A DNA stretch of 64,000 nt from Acanthamoeba lenticulata (Eukaryota > Discosea > Longamoebia > Acanthamoebidae): positions 1-64,000 of the forward strand of contig NAVB01000627.1 in the NCBI GenBank assembly GCA_002179805.1, written 5' to 3'. This document shows positions 9,658-19,704 of the stretch, one piece after another. The stretch's first letter is position 1. The number at the start of each line of letters is the position of its first letter. The notes beneath the pieces are model-generated. The model saw only the letters and a program-made list of their open reading frames with translations. It had not been told where the DNA came from and did no database searches. The position numbers and the translations under genes are program-made.

Positions 9658-10897
9658 ATGCAATGCCCCGTGTGCCAAATCATCCTTCTCACAGAGGATG
9701 AACGGGAAGTCAATGCACACATCGTACGTGAGAAGCACAACGGGGCGGCAGCAAAAACGACTCCCTCCGAGATTGTATCCTCGCAAGATTTTGCGTCACA
9801 ACCAAAGATGATGAAGTAGGCGGGCCACCATCTTACGCATACTCATGTTGCGTGGGTTGGGGGTGTACAAACAGGACGAATGTCTGACGAATCAGTTCCT
9901 AGTGGAGCAAGCGCAGTCACAAGTGCCACAGCCACAAGGCCGCATGTCCGCTGAGGTGCTCATGGGGATGCAACTCGACGAGGAGGTGGCCCTCGAACTC
10001 GCTCACTCCACTACCGATGACCCGTACACGTCCCTTCCCCTCATTCTACTCGCTGCAGATGATAACAGGTGTGGCCTCAGGATGGCGACGGGGTTTGGGA
10101 TGTTCACAAACACCTTCAAGTGCCCGTACCCCGGCTGTGCGAGCAGGCTCGAGGCCCAGGAGCTGCCCTCCCACGCGGCCACCAAGCACGCGGCCTGCCT
10201 GCAGACCCTCGCTTGCCCCATCTGCGAACATGAGACGGTGAGAACACCAACGACAGTGCACTCATATGACAGCTGATGCTCACTCCACGTGTATCATGTG
10301 GGGTTGGTGCTGGGTCGCGAGCAGGGAGCCACCTACGAACCCGATGAGAATACAAACCTGCTGCGACATCTGAACAGCGCACACAGCGACCTGTACGTGT
10401 GCCGCCAGCAGCTTTGTGTTGGCCCCAAGAGCTGGGACTCTTATGACTCACTGTCGTGGCACTACGCATAAGAGCGGAGATGTACCAGGCGTTGTTGATG
10501 TCACGCGATATGTACATGGAGCACATCAACAAACCCGTGGAGCTGCCCAAGGAAGTCGGCAAGAGCTCCCTGGGTAAAGCACTGTCTTTTTCACCGTCAT
10601 GATCTTCTTCTTCTTCTTCTTCTGATAACCCCAAAACGCAGTGCAAACGCTGCGGGACAAGGTGCCGGACCAGGAGTGCCAGATCTGTCTGCTCGATTTT
10701 AGCAAGGGCGACCGGGTCACATGGTACGTTCTTGTGCGTCGTGTCGTCCCTGCCGCCCCCAATATCGAGGCTGATGTGCCACGATCTCGGGGACAAACAA
10801 CAGGATGGATTGCTTTTGCGTGTTCCATGAGGACTGCATCGAGACGTGGTTCAAGAAGGTCAACCACCGGGAGTGTCCCGTGCACAAGGAAGACTAG
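9658..10897 (+). CDS. RING-type zinc finger protein, probable E3 ubiquitin ligase
   Basis: Six exons (9658-9723, 9875-10237, 10325-10392, 10473-10573, 10642-10723, 10804-10897) give 257 residues. The N-terminus starts MQCPVCQI. The middle holds two C2H2-like or C2HC-like zinc blocks (CPYPGCASRLEAQELPSHAA with following HAAC, and CPIC with later H). The C-terminus is a RING-like domain: CQICLLDFSKGDRV, then CFCVFHEDCIETWF, and the end pair is CPVH rather than CPxC. E3 ligases of this sort bridge a ubiquitin-loaded E2 and a substrate. The combination of upstream zinc fingers and a terminal RING recalls RNF114/RNF166, but I cannot assign orthology. The start is 135 bases from the divergent ZCCHC17-like gene. 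Confidence 0.8.
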
Positions 10898-11110
10898 GCC
10901 ATAAGAGGCGTCTCGTCTTCTTCTAGACTCTTCCCTTCCCCGCGAGCTCACGAGTCACGGGCAGTGTACAGCGTTTTTCTCTTCCTGCAGAAGTGAAGCT
11001 CGTTCTTTCTTCTTGTACTTTCTGGTCCTCTCTTCAAACAAACACCAAATAAAATAAAAATAAAAATAAAAGTAAATACAAAAACAAATACAAAAACCCA
11101 AAAAGGTGCT

Positions 11111-12388
11111 TTACTTCTTGCCGGCAGACTTCCTGCGCGAGGAGGCAGCTGCGCCCTTGCTACTGGTCGTGCTGGCGGTGCGTTTGGTGGTCGAGGAGCC
11201 AGGGGTGGGGGCAATGGCCCATGTCTGTCCGTCAAGCTTGGTGAAGAGGGAGTTGGAGTAGAGCGTGCTGCGAATGTTACTCTTGTAGTTGGAGTTGTTT
11301 TCAAAGCGGCTCGCGTCTGAAGGAGGAGGCATTAGATTAGAGAACAGGAGGACTGGGGGGTGGGGGAGGGGGAGGAACTCAAGAGGCCTACACGTACACT
11401 TCTTGTCGAGACGCCGCCAATGCTCGTCTCGTCCCACCCAGTCGTAGATCTGCTGCAGCTCGGCCGCACCGCCTAGAGACTTGAGCGCGGCGTAGATGAG
11501 CTCGGTGAAGCTCGCGTACTTGAGACGGCTGTTGGTTGCCATCTCCTCGAAGGCCGCCTCCAGCTTCTCCTTGCGGGCCGCGAGTCGACTGCTCGCTCCG
11601 CCCCGACTCACTTCTGTTTTCGTCTGTTTCTCGTCCTCCTCTTCTTCTTCTTCTTCTTCATCATCATCCTCTTCAGCTTCATCTTCTTCATGGTCGCTGT
11701 CCTTCTCTTCCTTATCATCGGCAGCGGTTTCATCTTCATCTTCTTCATCCTCGTCAGGTTCATCTTCATCGTCCTCGTCTTCCTCCTCACTGGCCTCGTC
11801 GCCATCACGCTCATCCTCGGGGTTGGTGCGGGCGCGCTTGGCGGGAGTCGCACCTCCTCGCCTGCGGCCACGCATCGCCGCTGGCGTGTTCGCAGGATTC
11901 GTAAGAAGGCGACGTGGCAGTAGCGCGGTTGAGGTCTCACACGTACCTGCCGGTGTTACTTCATCCTCTTCCTCCTCCCCTTCTTTGTCGTCGTCCTCAT
12001 CATCGTCATAGGTGGAGTCGGGTTGGGGCGGCTTGAACTTTACGACTGACCGAAACTCTTGACTCTCCTCTTCTTCCTGGTTTAGACAGCACAAGGAAGG
12101 ATGAGCCTTGAGCAATGAAGCTCCAACGCAGAATGTGGGTTGTACCAGGCGAGCGAGGTTGTAGAGCGAGCCTAGCCGACTCCACACGACGTAAGGGGGG
12201 ACTTGCAAGTGAGCATGCCGCTGGAGAAGTGCAGCTAGATTCACCACGTTAAAATACTTGCTCGCGCCTACGGGCGGATAGCGTTCAAGCCCATCAAACA
12301 GCTCCGCTTCGGCATGCGGGGTCCACAAGTCGCTGTGTTGCTCCTCCATCTGTGACTTTTCTTGCAACAACTTTTGTTTTCCTTTCAT
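11111..12388 (-). CDS. EAF7/MRGBP-like chromatin protein with acidic middle and C-terminal winged-helix-like domain
   Basis: EAF7/MRGBP is a small NuA4 acetyltransferase subunit that binds MRG15. The N-terminal 80 residues fit the family: LWTPHAEAELFDGLERYPPVG, then KYFNVVNLAALL, VPPYVVWSRLGSLYNLARL. A strongly acidic Glu/Asp tract follows (roughly the middle third). The C-terminus (YASFTELIYAALKSLGG, ELQQIYDWV, NYKSNIRSTLYSNSLF) looks like a winged-helix or HARE-HTH-type DNA-binding fold, which the usual EAF7 proteins lack. Introns are placed at the VPP-LYNLARL exon end (donor GTACAA), after PAG (GTACGT) and after RRLDKK (GTACGT). An in-frame second Met at 12349 is an alternative start. The protein ends in a Ser/Lys/Arg-rich tail. 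Confidence 0.75.
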   Translation of the reverse strand: MKGKQKLLQEKSQMEEQHSDLWTPHAEAELFDGLERYPPVGASKYFNVVNLAALLQRHAHLQVPPYVVWSRLGSLYNLARLVQPTFCVGASLLKAHPSLCCLNQEEEESQEFRSVVKFKPPQPDSTYDDDEDDDKEGEEEEDEVTPAGTCETSTALLPRRLLTNPANTPAAMRGRRRGGATPAKRARTNPEDERDGDEASEEEDEDDEDEPDEDEEDEDETAADDKEEKDSDHEEDEAEEDDDEEEEEEEEDEKQTKTEVSRGGASSRLAARKEKLEAAFEEMATNSRLKYASFTELIYAALKSLGGAAELQQIYDWVGRDEHWRRLDKKCTCRPLEFLPLPHPPVLLFSNLMPPPSDASRFENNSNYKSNIRSTLYSNSLFTKLDGQTWAIAPTPGSSTTKRTASTTSSKGAAASSRRKSAGKK

Positions 12389-12724
12389 TTTCTTGTTCTG
12401 GCTGTTTTTCTCGTGGAGCCGGCAACCGTCTCAACATCCTAAGGCGCTTACGCATTGAGACAAGTACAAAGCTTGTGTAGTAGTAACGAGAATATGCATG
12501 GTGCACAACGCCTGCTTTACATTGCTGCACAATTGGTTGGCCCAGAACTTCTTCAACTGGAACGAGGAAGCGCACCCACTGGCTGGCCATCTCGCCGTGC
12601 TAGGACAATGAGACCCGATTGTCCTGATCAACGTAGCAGTGAAACGACCATTTTACTTTTACATCAGTTATTTCTGTGGTTTTTCGCCAGGTATAGCTTC
12701 ATGGACCCCCGTACTGGGCTAAAG

Positions 12725-12731
12725 TATAAAA
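12725..12731 (+). promoter_or_regulatory. TATA box of the metzincin gene
   Basis: TATAAAA lies 77 bases upstream of the metalloprotease ATG at 12808, inside the 419-base divergent spacer (12389-12807) shared with the EAF7-like gene. Nothing else in that spacer was recognised. Confidence 0.5.
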
Positions 12732-12807
12732 CAGGCAACCACGACAGCTTCAAACCACTCACGATCCTGTCCAACACATCATACGATCACCTCTACTTGT
12801 CGCCCTT

Positions 12808-14572
12808 ATGGCGCTAGCCTTTGCACTTGCCCTTGTCAGTGCTGAACTGCGTACGTGACCCGCACGCCAGGAGCAATCCACACCAGAGATAGTTCTAACC
12901 CTTGAGATCACATATCACTGGTGCAGCCTGCCAGCCCACCATCAGGCAGGTGAAGCAGACTGGTTGGACTGATGGCTTGGGCGTTGATAACTCTGTCTGG
13001 GATGTCTACATCACAGCCCCTGCTGACAGCGCTCTGCCATCCATCACCCTGCTCAGCTCGGTCGAGCTTGACCAACTGTGGGAGATGGACCGCGTGATCC
13101 AGCAGATGCCCATCTACTGGCTTCCCCGGTGGCGCCGCCTGAACGGTGGCATCCCCAAGGGCGAGACTCACCACTTCGGCTACATCATCAAGTCTTCCCA
13201 GCCCACCAACTTCACCATTTCTGGCATCAGCTGCCTCGGCCCGACTCCCTCGCCCAGCCCACTTCCTTCCCGCGACCCGGCCGTCACCCCGAAGCCCGTC
13301 AACCCGACTGGCGCCGTGTGCGAAGGAGCCCTGGTGGTGGACAACTACATCGTCCGCAATCTGGCGGGCTACCCGACGGAGGGCATCCGCGCCCGCTACC
13401 GCAGCTACTTCAACGATGTGATCTCCTTCTACAAGGCCTACTTTGGCATCGAGATCCGGTTGACCAGCATCTACGTGGAGGCCACCGGCTCCTTCTCCGA
13501 CTCCATGGACCACAACCAGCTGCTCACCGACTTCACCAACTCTGTGAAGGCCGGTCGCTTTGGAGAGCCGGCGCCCTGCTTCAACCACTTGATCACGGGT
13601 CGTCAGCCGCCTGGCATTGGAGGCCTCGCCTACGTACGCACCCGATCCTAACCCTTGTCTTCTTTCTCATGACTAACCTCGGGGAGTAGGTCAACGCTGC
13701 GTGCAACTTTGGCACCGGCTTCTCCGTCGATGGTCAAGCCAGCGAGAGCCCCGAGGCAGTGATTGGCCGCACCATTCACGTAAGCCCATCGCAGCGTGTG
13801 GTCTTCTCTCAAGTCATCACCACTGACGTTGTTGTTGTGCTTGCAGGAACTCGGCCACACGTTCAATGGCAATCACCCGGACGCTTATCCCGTGACCCTG
13901 GGCTACACTTGCAGCATCAACGAGGACCGCAGCGACTATCGCATCCTCCGCCGTGCAGAGGAGCCCACCTGTTCGTTCGCTTCTTTCTTGTTGCTGTTCG
14001 TTTGTGTTGCTTTCCTGCTGACCGCAACCTCCTGCAGACTCTTACCTCAACCCGCTGGACTTCATCTCGGACTGCGCCACGCTCGCCATCAAGGCCACCA
14101 TCCCCACCTTCTCGTGCATGTGGAGCCCTGAAACAGTGGACGCCCTGGCCACGAAGCTGACTCTCTGCTCGGTACGGCCAAGCTCAAGCTGCACCTCAAG
14201 GCCATCTTGCAAGCTGACCTTGTGATAATGCAATGCAGGATGAGTATCTCTCCGAGGGATGCGAAACCATCCCGACGCCTTACGAGAATGTGAGGACGTG
14301 CTACAACACGGCGTCCAAGGCGTACGATGTTTCGTCATTCCAGGTCGAGGCCGCCGCCGCCGCGGGCATCATCGGCGTTCAGCTGTTCTCGCAGACCGAA
14401 TGCCGTGGAACGCCCGTCGAGGTGCGCGAACTGTCCGGCGCGCTGCCCTCCAGCATTGACAACAGGCTCTACTCCTGTACGTGTGCCCCTCACGTTTCCT
14501 TGTTTGCGTCTGGATGTTGACCCTCCACAATCTCACCCTCTCCTCCATGCAGTCCGCTACCTCCTGCAGTAG
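12808..14572 (+). CDS. Secreted metzincin-type zinc metalloprotease (adamalysin-like)
   Basis: Seven exons (12808-12850, 12927-13633, 13690-13779, 13847-13970, 14038-14171, 14239-14476, 14553-14572) give 451 residues. Residues 1-14 form the core of a signal peptide. The zinc site is HELGHTFNGNHPD, the extended HExxHxxGxxH motif of metzincins, followed by D as in adamalysins. A Met about 70 residues later in FSCMWSPETV is the candidate Met-turn. A Pro/Ser-rich linker (PTPSPSPLPSRDP) separates an N-terminal module from the catalytic region. Many cysteines fit a secreted protein. An intron falls inside the active site between HE and LGH. The N-terminal module and the tail after 14239 match nothing I know, so the substrate is unknown. 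Confidence 0.85.
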
Positions 14573-14767
14573 ACGTTTCAAAGGATAGAGCTATTCCAAG
14601 TTTAAAATGTACACAGTATAGTCTGGCAATGAGTTTTATACAATGTGGGTCACGCTCTTCTGCAGCAGAGCTTCGCCTTCAGAAGGCCAACCAGCAATGA
14701 TGTCGACATATGTATTCGTTTTACCATCCAATTTCTATTTCGTATTTTTATTCGCCAACTGCCATTA

Positions 14768-16756
14768 ATGGAGGTGCCAGCACCAGCCTTTGGTTTTGAT
14801 TTTGCGGAGCACCCGAAGGATCTCCAGCGCTCATACGACGTCATCGTCGTGGGTCTGGGCGGTATGTCTTCGATCTTTTTTTGTCGGGTTTTATTGTTCT
14901 CCTTGGATGAGTTTCAATGGTCGGTGGTTACTCAGGCCTCGGCGCTGCGGCGCTGTATTGGGTGGCGCGCAACCAGCAGCGTGCCGGCGCTGTTTCCGTG
15001 CTGGGCATTGAGCAGTACGAGCTCTTTCACCACCGGGGCGGCTCGCAAGACCATTCGCGCATCATCCGCCTGGCCCAGAGCGCTCCGTGCTACACCAAGC
15101 TCGCCCCGCACATGTACATGGTGTGGTCTCTCCCCCACAGAGGAATTGCTTTCTTTTATTAATTTATTATTGATTTATTATTGATTTATTTTTTGTAAAT
15201 TTGCAGGCGTGGCGAACCGTCGAGGACGAGTCTGGCATCGAGCTGGTGCATCGGACCGGAGGCCTTGTGTTCGGGCCCAAGGACAACAAGGCACGTAGAT
15301 CCAGCAGCAGAAGCACTGCAGCGGTTACAACGTTTTCGTTCTTCTTATTTTTCTTTTCTTTCAAACGCGCAGGACCTGGACGACTACGCCAAGGCGATGG
15401 CCAAGAACGAGATCCCTTTCGATGACTTGAGTGCTGAAGAAGCCATGAAGCGGTGGCCGCAGCTCACGCTGACGCCCAACTACCGCGTGCTTTACCAGGC
15501 CGATGCGGGCATCGTCAACCCGCGCCTGGTGCGCTGCTCCTTTTTCTTCTTCTTTTTTTAACATTTTAAATTGATCATCAAAATTTTCATTTATATTTTC
15601 ACTTATATTTTATAAAAATATAAATTGCTATTAATTTTATTTTTTATTCATTCTTCCTCGCTTGCTGTCCACAGGCCAACTCTGTGCACGTCACGCTGGC
15701 CCGGAAGCGAGGCGCGCACGTCCTGGACCAGACCAAGGTCACGGCCCTGTCCCCCATCGGCAAGGAGGGCGCCCGCGTGGTGACCAGCAAGGGCGACTTC
15801 ACCTGCAAGCGGCTCATAATCTGCGCCGGCCCCTGGACCAACCACTGCCTCCGCGGCTTCGGTGCGCCGCCCCACGACCATGATCATGATCCCCACGATG
15901 GGCCGATCACTCATGATGTGGTCGTTGTTGTTGTTGTTGTTGTTCGTGTTCTCAGGGCTCGAGGTGCCGATCAAGACCACAAAGGAGCAGATCACGTACT
16001 GGGCCACGCCCAACTTGCGGGACTTCAGCCCCTCCCGGTTCCCCGTGTGGATCAGCGTCGAAGAGAAGGACTGCTTCTATGGCTTCCCCGTCTATGGCGA
16101 GGTTGGCTTTCCTGATCGCCTTCTTGATTGCTTGGTTGCTGCCAGCAGCACCAGCACGGGCCCTCTTGCCCACGAACTCACACTTGGGCGGGTGCCGTCG
16201 TGTGCTTTGGTCTATCTAGGTGGGGACCAAGGCCGGAGTGCACATCGGCGGCAAGGAGGTGGACCCGTCCACTCGCGGTTTTGAAGTTGATGAACCCCTG
16301 CTGGCCAAAATGGAGGCCTACATGGCCAAAACGATGCCTGGCGCCCGTACGCTGCCCCGCATGCTTGCTGCCTTTGTCATTCTTCTTCGTTAATGGTTCT
16401 TCTTGTTCTTGTTCTTGTTCGCTACCAGTTGGCCCAAGGCTCTACACCAAGACCTGCCTCTACGCCAACACGCTGGACGACGACTTGATCCTGGACAAGC
16501 TCCCCGCCTTCCCGCAGGCCTCAATCGCAGTCGGCTGTACGTGTATAGCCTTTTACCTGCCGTCTTCAACACCAGGTAACATAAGGTTGGTGTGTGTCGC
16601 GCAGGTGGCCACGGGTACAAGTGGGCCTCCTTGATTGGGCTCATTCTGAGCCAGTATGCTCTTGCGGACACGACAACGTTTCCCGTGGAGGCCCTCGCCA
16701 TCACGCGTCCGGCTGCAGGTCTTCGAGCCGCCAGGCCGACCACGGCAGCCCTGTAG
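14768..16756 (+). CDS. Monomeric sarcosine oxidase/PIPOX-type FAD amine oxidase
   Basis: This flavoenzyme would oxidise N-methyl amino acids or pipecolate-like amines, giving an imine or aldehyde and hydrogen peroxide. The N-terminal FAD-binding fold reads YDVIVVGLGG then LGAAALYW after the first intron (GxGxxG). The substrate-domain hallmark SRIIRLAQS and the block RLIICAGPWTNHCL are present. TCLYANTLDDDLILD contains the Cys at the position of covalent FAD attachment in monomeric sarcosine oxidases. GHGYKWA matches the C-terminal FAD loop. About nine exons are needed. The intron after GPKDNK only stays in frame with a GC donor at 15291-15292. The end (RAARPTTAAL) is not a clear peroxisomal SKL-type signal. 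Which amine is used cannot be told. Confidence 0.88.
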
Positions 16757-16820
16757 CCCAATCCATCCATTTGATTTCTTTTCTTTTTCTTTTTTAATAC
16801 AAAAATCATAAAAAATCATG

Positions 16821-19593
16821 TCATACTTTCTTCGTGCTGGCGCCGGCCATGAGGTCGCGATAGGCCAGCTGGTGGGCGTGCATGGCGTGGAAGACCGCAT
16901 GCTTGGCATCGTGGTAGGCCCGGATCTGCCCGGCCAGCTCGGGCGCACCGCCAGGGAGGAGCGTGGCCTGCATGCCCGGGTCGAGAGCCGCCATCGCCGC
17001 CGGCAGTGAACCAAAGTCGCCGCTCGCAACAGCCGCCAGCATGCCCGTCCCTGTGCGCGTGTCGTGTCGTGTCGTGTCGTGTCGTGTCGTGTCGTGTCGT
17101 GTCGTGTCGTGTCGTGTCGTGGCCGGGTGAGCGCGTGTAGGGTAGACGTTAGGCGGAGGAGGAAGGCGGCGGGACCGAGAAGCATGGACTCGGGCTCGTT
17201 GGAGATGACGACGCGGCAGTTGGTGACGTCGGCGTGCTCCTGCACGAACAGGCGGTTCTTGGAGAGGCCGCCTGCGCGCACTCGGGCTCTCAGCATACGC
17301 ATGTTCACACAACACGAGGCAAATCTGAAGAAGAAGAAGAAGAAGCAACACGCCAACAACCTGTGAGGAGGATGGTGGAGATGCGGTAGCCGGCGCGGTT
17401 CATCTCGCTGATGATGTGGCGCGTCCCGTGTGCGATCGCCTGTTTGGAAGAGAGAAGAGAAATGAGACCAACAACAACGACAACGTTGAGGAGGAGGGCG
17501 AGTACCTGGATGGTGGCCAAGTAGAGGAGGGCGAGGTCGTCTTCGGTGGCACTCAGTTGCAGACCCGAGACCATCCCCGTGAGCGTGGGGTCCGCCCGCG
17601 GTGATCTGCAGAGAAGAGGTCAGAACGTGAATGGAGAAAGGGAAGAAGGGACTGCGTCGGTCGTGCCGAGAGGGATGAAGAACCGGTTGCCATGAAAGTC
17701 GGGGAAGACGTGGAGGTCGCGCGTCAGCTCCGCCCGAAAGGCCACGCCCCTGACCCAAATTATTTTACGTTTAATATATATATTTAATAAATATATTTAA
17801 TAAAAGAATAAAAGAAAAGTGAAGGGCACCGCTGGCGGGCAAGAGCGTCGACGCGGTCGTTGAGGGCGTCGTAAAGCGAGCGGCCTTGAGCTTCGGCCCG
17901 CGCACGCACGCGCGCAGCAGCCGTGTGGGTGCTGACGACGTGGTCCAGCAGCGCGCCCGTCGCGCTCTGGCCGCCCTCGGTGAGCCACAGGCTTGGGATC
18001 ATGGCCGAGTAATACGGGCCCCAGATGCCCTCGATGAACCTGCAGACCACGTCGGCGTCATGAGACGTCGCCGACGACAACGACAGCGACAACGACGCTG
18101 GAGCGTACCGAGGCTCGTGGGAGACGGCCATGTGGCAGGACGAAGTGCCGCAGATGACGGCCAGCCGCTTCTCCACAGTCGCATCGGCGTCAGCTTCGGA
18201 GCTGCTGCCGCAGGCGAGGAGGCCTATGCCGCCGGCGTGCGCGTCGATGATGCCCACGCCGACCGCGGTGGCTGGCGGGAGGCCGAGCTCCCGCGCGGCC
18301 TCGGAGCAGAGGCCGCCTCCCAGGGCCTGGCCCATGGGCCGTACTCGCGTGCCGATCCGCGCGAAGCCGTCGTCCACGAACTCGCCTGCGTGGCCATCCA
18401 TTCGAGTGAGCTTCACACGGGCGGGGGGCTTTGGAGGCTTACCGAGGCCGATGCCGCGCCAGAAGCTCTCCTGCCAGCCGTCGGTTTCGGCGTCGGCGTC
18501 GGCGCCGTCGTGGTGGAGGCGATGGCCCAGGAAGGTCCACTTGCACACCTGCCCTCACCCCTCCCCCACGAGAATGTGAGCTGCGGCCCGCGTGCTGACG
18601 GCATCGAGGCCTTGAGCATGGGCGCCCAATTACACACGTGAGTCAAACTAACCAAAGTGCACAGCGAGCGCGTTGCGTCTCCGCCGGTGGCCTGTTGTCA
18701 CGACATGATACATGCAATGGCCGAATGAGAAAGAGAGAAGAAGAGAGAAGACGATGGTGTGATTGGAGGAGGGGAGGGGGGAAGAGTGAGGCCCACCCGG
18801 AAGGTGAGGTAGTCGGCGAGGTCAAAAAAGTGGGCCATCCGAGGCCAGCGGTCCGGCAGGTGGCGCTTGAGCCACAGGATCTTGGGGCTCTCCATCTCCG
18901 GCGAGACACGCCCGCCCACATAGCGCAGCACCTCGTGTCCTGGCCCGCCCACTGGGTCAGATGTTGATTATGAAGATGATGAAGACGATCCGTCGTACTG
19001 GTGGCGTTGATGATCTCTGCTTCCGGTGCCGCGCGGTGGTCGAGCCACACGATGATGTTGCGTTGTTCGGCCAACTTGTCCTCCTCGACATCATCGGCTC
19101 CTGCAGGCGATGGCGGCGTAACACTCACGGGGCGTCCCTCCGCGTCGAGCACCACCCTGGCCAGGCCCCAGCGAGGCGGCCCTGTTGTGAGTGAAGTCGA
19201 CGAGAAGCGCAAAGAAGAAGAAGAAGAAGAGGACAGCGAGGAGGGCAAAGTACAGTGAGCAGGTGGCGTCGAAGGAGATGCCGCGCACTTGGGCGGCGTC
19301 CACGGCAGCGTCCTGGAGGGCACCGCGCACGGCGCCGCAGACGGCCTCCCACACCTCTGCAAGACAACAGTACCGATAGGCAAGAGACGAAAGAAGAAGG
19401 TGAGGATGGAGGGCGCACCAGTCGAGGACTGCTCGTAGAGATGTGGATGGGCGGCAGGGCGGTGCAGCCGCAGCGGTCGCTCAGCCCGGCCCAGGACAGC
19501 ACCACGCCCCGTGGCAGCGCTGCGCCCCACGACGCCCGCCCTCACGCCCTGCGTGCCCACGTCCACGCCGACGTAGTACCGCGCCTCCTCCAT
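16821..19593 (-). CDS. FGGY: FGGY-family carbohydrate kinase, orthologue-like to animal FGGY (ribulokinase-like)
   Basis: This enzyme would phosphorylate a pentulose; animal FGGY acts on D-ribulose. The reverse strand gives a multi-exon protein that follows human FGGY block by block: [17 protein letters not shown] (phosphate-1 region), [121 protein letters not shown], then [17 protein letters not shown] and [12 protein letters not shown] at 19593 is the first in frame, and the stop is at 16823-16821. The intron just before the last exon holds the CGTGT microsatellite. Exon joins near [11 protein letters not shown] were not resolved to the base. Confidence 0.92.
17057..17120. repeat. CGTGT pentanucleotide microsatellite in an FGGY intron
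   Basis: About twelve uninterrupted copies of GTCGT (ACGAC on the coding strand) lie between two FGGY exons. A shorter, impure version of the same repeat lies in the 5' intron of the RasGEF gene near 7198-7235. Confidence 0.9.
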
Positions 19594-19704
19594 CTTCACC
19601 AGAATCTAATTTTTATCCTTTTTTCTGTAAAGTAAAATAAATACTATTTTTTGTTTTATTGTTTTTTTTTTGTTTTTTCAAGTCTCACCAGAAGAGGTTG
19701 TGCA

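Noticed and set aside
10024..10058. Possible 35-base intron in the RING gene
   Set aside because: GT and AG ends exist, but removal would break the reading frame, and the unspliced frame stays open through the zinc blocks.
11496..12011. Forward Ser-rich ORF
   Set aside because: It is the antisense of the Glu/Asp tract of the EAF7-like gene.
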